64,000 nucleotides of DNA, from the NCBI GenBank assembly GCA_913041125.1, contig CAJWHM010000006.1:1-64000 (forward strand), read 5' to 3'. Position numbers and translations under genes: made by a program. Every line of letters begins with the position of its first letter. Position 1 is the stretch's first letter. The notes below the pieces were generated by a model. The model was not told the origin of the DNA. It was given only the letters and a program-made list of their open reading frames with translations, and ran no database searches. Positions 63,521 through 64,000 of the stretch are shown here, in pieces. The DNA comes from an uncultured Bacteroidota bacterium (GTDB lineage Bacteria; Bacteroidota; Bacteroidia; Flavobacteriales; Flavobacteriaceae).

Positions 63521-64000
63521 TTAGTTATGTTAGTTGATAGTATAAAGTTTAGACCTTTAGCTAAAAAATTTTTGTTTGCAAATATGGTGTTTTTTAATGT
63601 TTTAGACAACTTTTGGGCATCTCCACCTGACAAAATTACCTTAAGAAATTTGAATTCTTTCTTGTAAAAATTAATTGTTTCTTTGATTTCTGATATAATC
63701 CCATGTGTTACCCCAGAATGAATAGCTTGTTCAGTATTTTCGCCTATTACATTATAAACTATTTCAGGCTCTAACAAAGGTAATTTTCCAGAAAATTTAT
63801 TTAAGGCCCTATAGCGCATCAAATAACCAGGACTTATTGAACCGCCTAAATGAATAGCATTACTAGTTAAAATATCATAAGTTACACATGTACCTAAGTC
63901 AATAATTAATATATCTTCTTTTGGATATTCAATCATAGAAGACGTTATTAAAGCAATGCGATCTGATCCCAGTTGATTAAAAGGTTTATATCTTGATTTG
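63517..64000 (-). CDS. coaX: Type III pantothenate kinase (5' end beyond window)
   Basis: CoaX phosphorylates pantothenate in the first step of coenzyme A synthesis. The gene runs off the window edge; an ATG at 63936 opens a shorter frame, but the upstream codons continue as YKPFNQLGSDRIA, a CoaX signature, so the true start lies beyond 64000. Visible motifs include DLGTCVTYDIL, GGSISPGYLMRYRAL and LSGGDAQ near the C-terminus. The type III fold differs from E. coli CoaA. It is the first visible gene of the run to ppiD. Confidence 0.93.
   Translation of the reverse strand, partial: KSRYKPFNQLGSDRIALITSSMIEYPKEDILIIDLGTCVTYDILTSNAIHLGGSISPGYLMRYRALNKFSGKLPLLEPEIVYNVIGENTEQAIHSGVTHGIISEIKETINFYKKEFKFLKVILSGGDAQKLSKTLKNTIFANKNFLAKGLNFILSTNITK

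Overview
This window is an AT-rich, gene-dense chromosome segment from a bacterium of the phylum Bacteroidota, most likely a marine member of the Flavobacteriia. The evidence is the type IX secretion/gliding core gldKLMN, a DUF3078 protein, an HYC_CC_PP protein, a TonB-dependent receptor with an N-terminal carboxypeptidase-like domain, a NagB/PIG-L fusion, class II HMG-CoA reductase beside a GHMP kinase, and TAnnTTTG-type -7 promoter elements. Gaps are short and many genes overlap by a few bases. I see no rRNA, tRNA, insertion sequence, prophage, integrase or CRISPR array. No gene-free stretch exceeds 300 bases; the longest (7950-8166) holds what looks like a decayed small membrane-protein gene.

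Layout. 1-10.9 kb: an SDR oxidoreductase, a secreted unknown, a DUF3078 protein, a beta-lactamase-family hydrolase overlapping a VanX-type dipeptidase, a minus-strand set (DASS transporter, NTF2-like protein, AbgB-like M20 amidohydrolase), the NagB/PIG-L fusion and a DUF6503-like lipoprotein. 11-15 kb: trxB, an ABC-F ATPase and an FAD oxidoreductase. 15-19.5 kb: gldK-gldL-gldM-gldN on the minus strand, closed by an intrinsic terminator. 19.7-23.3 kb: topA followed by a degenerate ureohydrolase. 23.4-26.6 kb: a SulP anion transporter and an MBL/double-rhodanese protein. 26.7-33.1 kb: miaB, a PspF-like sigma-54 activator, lptE, a TPR-like protein, secG, groES and groEL, ended by a bidirectional terminator. 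33.1-36.9 kb: a heavy-metal (probably copper) operon. 37-44.5 kb: a GAF/fRMsr-like protein, purH, then the rod-shape/elongasome operon mreB-mreC-mreD-pbp2-rodA. 44.5-47.7 kb: prc protease and a DppC-type permease. 47.9-50 kb: surE, a small membrane protein and lpxB. 50-54.1 kb: a thioredoxin-fold protein, a POT peptide transporter and a dipeptidyl peptidase IV. 54.3-56.5 kb: HMG-CoA reductase and a GHMP (mevalonate-type) kinase. 56.6-64 kb, minus strand: coaX (cut by the window edge), an outer-membrane barrel protein, a TPR protein, lptC, a 65-residue membrane protein, a CNNM/CBS protein and ppiD.

Most of the content is housekeeping with a strong envelope theme: LPS synthesis and export (lpxB, lptC, lptE), protein export and folding (secG, ppiD, prc, groESL), type IX secretion and cell-wall elongation. 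The most interesting signal is regulatory. A sigma-54 activator with no sensory domain lies in a miaB-to-secG gene run, and TGACA/TGTCA repeats occur both at the promoter of that run and directly upstream of a sigma-54-like promoter for groESL. This suggests an autoregulated envelope/proteostasis stress circuit. Other points are the pseudo-enzyme ureohydrolase between topA and gldK, the decayed small gene near 8 kb, and a long inverted repeat between the peptidase and mevalonate operons.
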